64,000 nt of DNA from Cryptomeria japonica. Taxonomy: Eukaryota > Streptophyta > Pinopsida > Cupressales > Cupressaceae. This document shows, one piece after another, positions 61,705-64,000 of this stretch (positions are counted from its first letter, which is position 1; every line of letters starts with the position of its first letter). The notes below the pieces were generated by a model. It was not told the origin of the DNA. It made no database searches and was given only the letters and a program-made list of their open reading frames with translations. The position numbers and the translations under genes were made by a program. The stretch lies in the NCBI RefSeq assembly GCF_030272615.1, contig NC_081415.1, positions 234,266,803 to 234,330,802 of the forward strand. Reading direction: 5' to 3'.

Positions 61705-63668
61705 TTGATCGATAATGGAGCCGACCTAAATATTTGTACACTGCAGTTGGTCACAGCTTTGGGATATGCAATAGAATCAGTGGATCCCCACAAGAAGATC
61801 ACAATCAAATCCTATGACGATGCAGAGCGCTCATCCAAAGGAGTTGTGGTGCTACCTATCCAAGTGGTCCTTATGGTGAAACACATCATCTGTCAAGTTC
61901 TGGACCTTCCTCTGCCATACAATCTATTGTTAGGAAGACCTTGGATACACGTCATGCAAGCCGATCCATCCACCTACCATCAGTGTATCAAGTTCCCATA
62001 TAATGGTGTAGAGATCACAATCTTGGGTGATGCAAATCCCTTTGCATATTGTCATAATATCAGTCATCAACCAGAGATTATCATTCCTAACAATAGAGAA
62101 GCCATCTCCTCCACATCATACATAAGTCCAACCTATCTTGCCAATTCAAACACCACTATACCCAAGCAAGAAAAGCTTAAGATAAAAATCACAGAGGAAG
62201 GTCCTAGAGAATACAATTTGAGTCTAACTTTTTTGTGTGGGACAAATGCCCACTTCTCCTAGAACACATGGCAAACCTCAACAGTTACTTCAACAACCAC
62301 TGATCAAGCCAGCATGTCCTTTGACACCTTTCATCCTTGGAAAGAGTCAAGAAGAAGAAACCAGAGATGAGGACTTAGCGGAATGGATCTATAAAGATCC
62401 CATCACCACCGATATGCTGCAAGCTACACTTCCCACATATCAGTATGGGAAAGGCCTTCTCATTATGCAAAGAATGGGTTATGATGGTCAGAGTGCTTTG
62501 GGACCTTGCAAACAAGGATGACATGAACCGCTGCTGCCGGAATTAAAGCCCAAGGATAATACAGGCTTAGGCTTTCAAAAGGAGATCTTTCCTAAGCTAA
62601 AATTCAAAGGAAAACCCAGCAAACCACTAGATCAGCCTATTGCCAAGAAGACACCTTTTATTATAAAAGCAGTATCAAACACCATCGCAACTGCCCCATT
62701 GAGGCTAAAAATCCCAACACAACCATCTACAATGCCAATCATCCCACCAAACAAACCAACAATCCCATCAGTAGCAGTAATAACATCAATAGCACCACTA
62801 GTAGCAGCAACTGTATCAAAACCCATAACAGTATCTATGACACTAGTAGTTCCAGCAGAAGCGGAAAAGTCAACACTACCAATACTCCCCGTATCGGATT
62901 CATTGATCCCCATCATCCTTCCTACAGCACTGATCATTTCATCTACAAAGGTACATCAACCGAGCACACCTGAAGTGTTTAACTTAGAGGACATCCCAGT
63001 ATGGTATAGTAATCGAATACTGGAAAGTGACTCAGAGACCGACTCACATGAATGGGAATTTTATTTCATCTAGCTTAATACTTCAGATGAGGAAGACACA
63101 TCACTACCTCCACCTCGCAAAGACATCCTTGTTTACGGAGAAGCACAGATAAAGACCCCTTGGGTTCCTGAGCTAGAAAATTCTTCCACAGACCCTACGT
63201 CACATCCTACACTTGATTCTGACAGAGAGAGTACCATCAACGACCTTCACCACAATGTCTTAACCCTCATTGACACATCTAACGAACTTAACCTAATCGA
63301 TGAAGTAATGCCCATTATCCATCCCAAACTCATTGAATGGAACCAACCAAATCCCTCATGTCTTGACCTTTTCCAAAACAATGAGGCACTCATTAACTTT
63401 TTGGAACTATAGGATAACATACCAAGCGGGGATCACAAAGCTAGATTCACCATTGAACTTAATAGCACAACATACGTCGGGGCGGATGCCAAACCTTTCA
63501 GCTGCAAAAATATAACAATAAAACATGGATCTTCCAGTGAAAACCACACTGTGGCACTGTTTGATCCAACAAAAGTAAAAAGAAAGAGCGTATCCAATGG
63601 TGAAAACCTCTCTGAGGCGCCGACAGATGAAAGGTTTGACATTCTCCCCACTAGCACACAACAGGAAT
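61705..63668 (+). pseudogene. Second element: protease, G-patch, linker (broken)
   Basis: Protease core VLIDNGADLNIC (about 61705-61740) and LLLGRPWIH (about 61920-61950), frameshift near 62240, then LLIMQRMGYDGQSALGPCKQG (G-patch-like, about 62457-62520) followed by a stop. A long Pro/Thr/Ile/Ala-rich linker (62640-62960) precedes an acidic stretch. Stops at 63071, 63409 and 63667. It mirrors the E3 layout. Confidence 0.75.
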
Positions 63669-64000
63669 GATCAACGATTCTCATCAAGGAAACAAAAGAA
63701 TACAACGTGGGGACTCCTGAAACTCCTCACCACATACATCTAGCATCTCTTCTAACTCTAGAGGAACAACCTAAATTTGTAGAGTTCTTTCAAAAGCGTC
63801 AGATCAACTTTGCATGGTCATATGCAGACATGCCTAGGCTTGATCCTGATTTAGTCATGCACCACCTCACCGTAGCAGAAGGAGCCAAACCTGTCAAGCA
63901 GAAGCTTCATAAGATGCATCCTCAGATTGCAGTACTAGTCAAAGAAGAACTCAAGAAACTCCTAGATGTTGGTTTCATTAGACAAATTGATTATGCAGAT
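63669..64000 (+). pseudogene. Second element: start of reverse transcriptase (cut by window end)
   Basis: LEEQPKFVEFFQKRQINFAW, YADMPRLDPDLVMHHLTVAEG, VKQKLHKMHPQIAVLVKEEL and GFIRQIDYAD correspond segment by segment to the E3 RT lead-in at 57540-57800. Open to the edge of the window. Confidence 0.85.

Overview
This is an AT-rich stretch of nuclear DNA from a land plant. Evidence: an intact EXORDIUM/PHI-1-like protein gene (a plant family), a first-exon fragment resembling plant PRMT6, and dense Ty3/gypsy Tat-type, Ty1/copia, plant L1-type LINE, SINE and CACTA-like sequence. The low gene density and old, nested elements would suit a gymnosperm such as a conifer, but that is inference. There is no bacterial, phage or CRISPR content and no rRNA or tRNA gene that I can see.

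Layout. 0-9.9 kb: CACTA-like terminus, PRMT6-like exon 1, a copia protease relic, and an LTR-retrotransposon relic with a G-patch motif. 9.9-11.5 kb: a solo LTR with a perfect 5-bp target duplication. 11.5-20.1 kb: copy A of a duplicated block that holds the only clearly intact gene (EXO-like, minus strand, 14526-15488), a second solo LTR (17106-18696) with an unusual array of hairpins, and two related MITE-like insertions. 22.3-25.1 kb: copy B of the same block, without the EXO gene and without those insertions, so it acts as an empty-site control. 25.4-28.5 kb: an old plus-strand LINE split by a 481-bp insertion. 29.2-29.8 kb: a partial third copy (C) of the block. 30.7-31.6 kb: a 158-bp direct repeat with a tRNA-like SINE candidate between the copies.

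32.6-41.9 kb is a single 9.3-kb minus-strand LINE, with boundaries fixed by a 17-bp target duplication and by a neighbouring tandem unit that shows the unoccupied site. Its ORF1 and ORF2 are broken, the reverse-transcriptase active site is changed, and about 3 kb of unexplained sequence, including coding-like relics, lies between the RNase H domain and the LINE 3' tail.

42-64 kb is a stack of LTR retrotransposons. Element E1 (5' LTR end plus initiator-Met primer site at 44443) is interrupted by E2 (5' LTR from 45086). E2 is interrupted inside gag by E3 (5' LTR from 49710). E3 is a Tat-lineage Ty3/gypsy element with gag, protease, G-patch, RT, RNase H, a second archaeal-type RNase H and integrase. 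E3 stops in mid-integrase at about 60357, where the sequence passes straight into the middle of another gag, best read as the rest of E2 after a deletion. That second gag, protease, G-patch and RT run off the window end. All of these carry stops and frameshifts. The leaders of E2 and E3 carry short repeats and palindromes that may be structured RNA signals.
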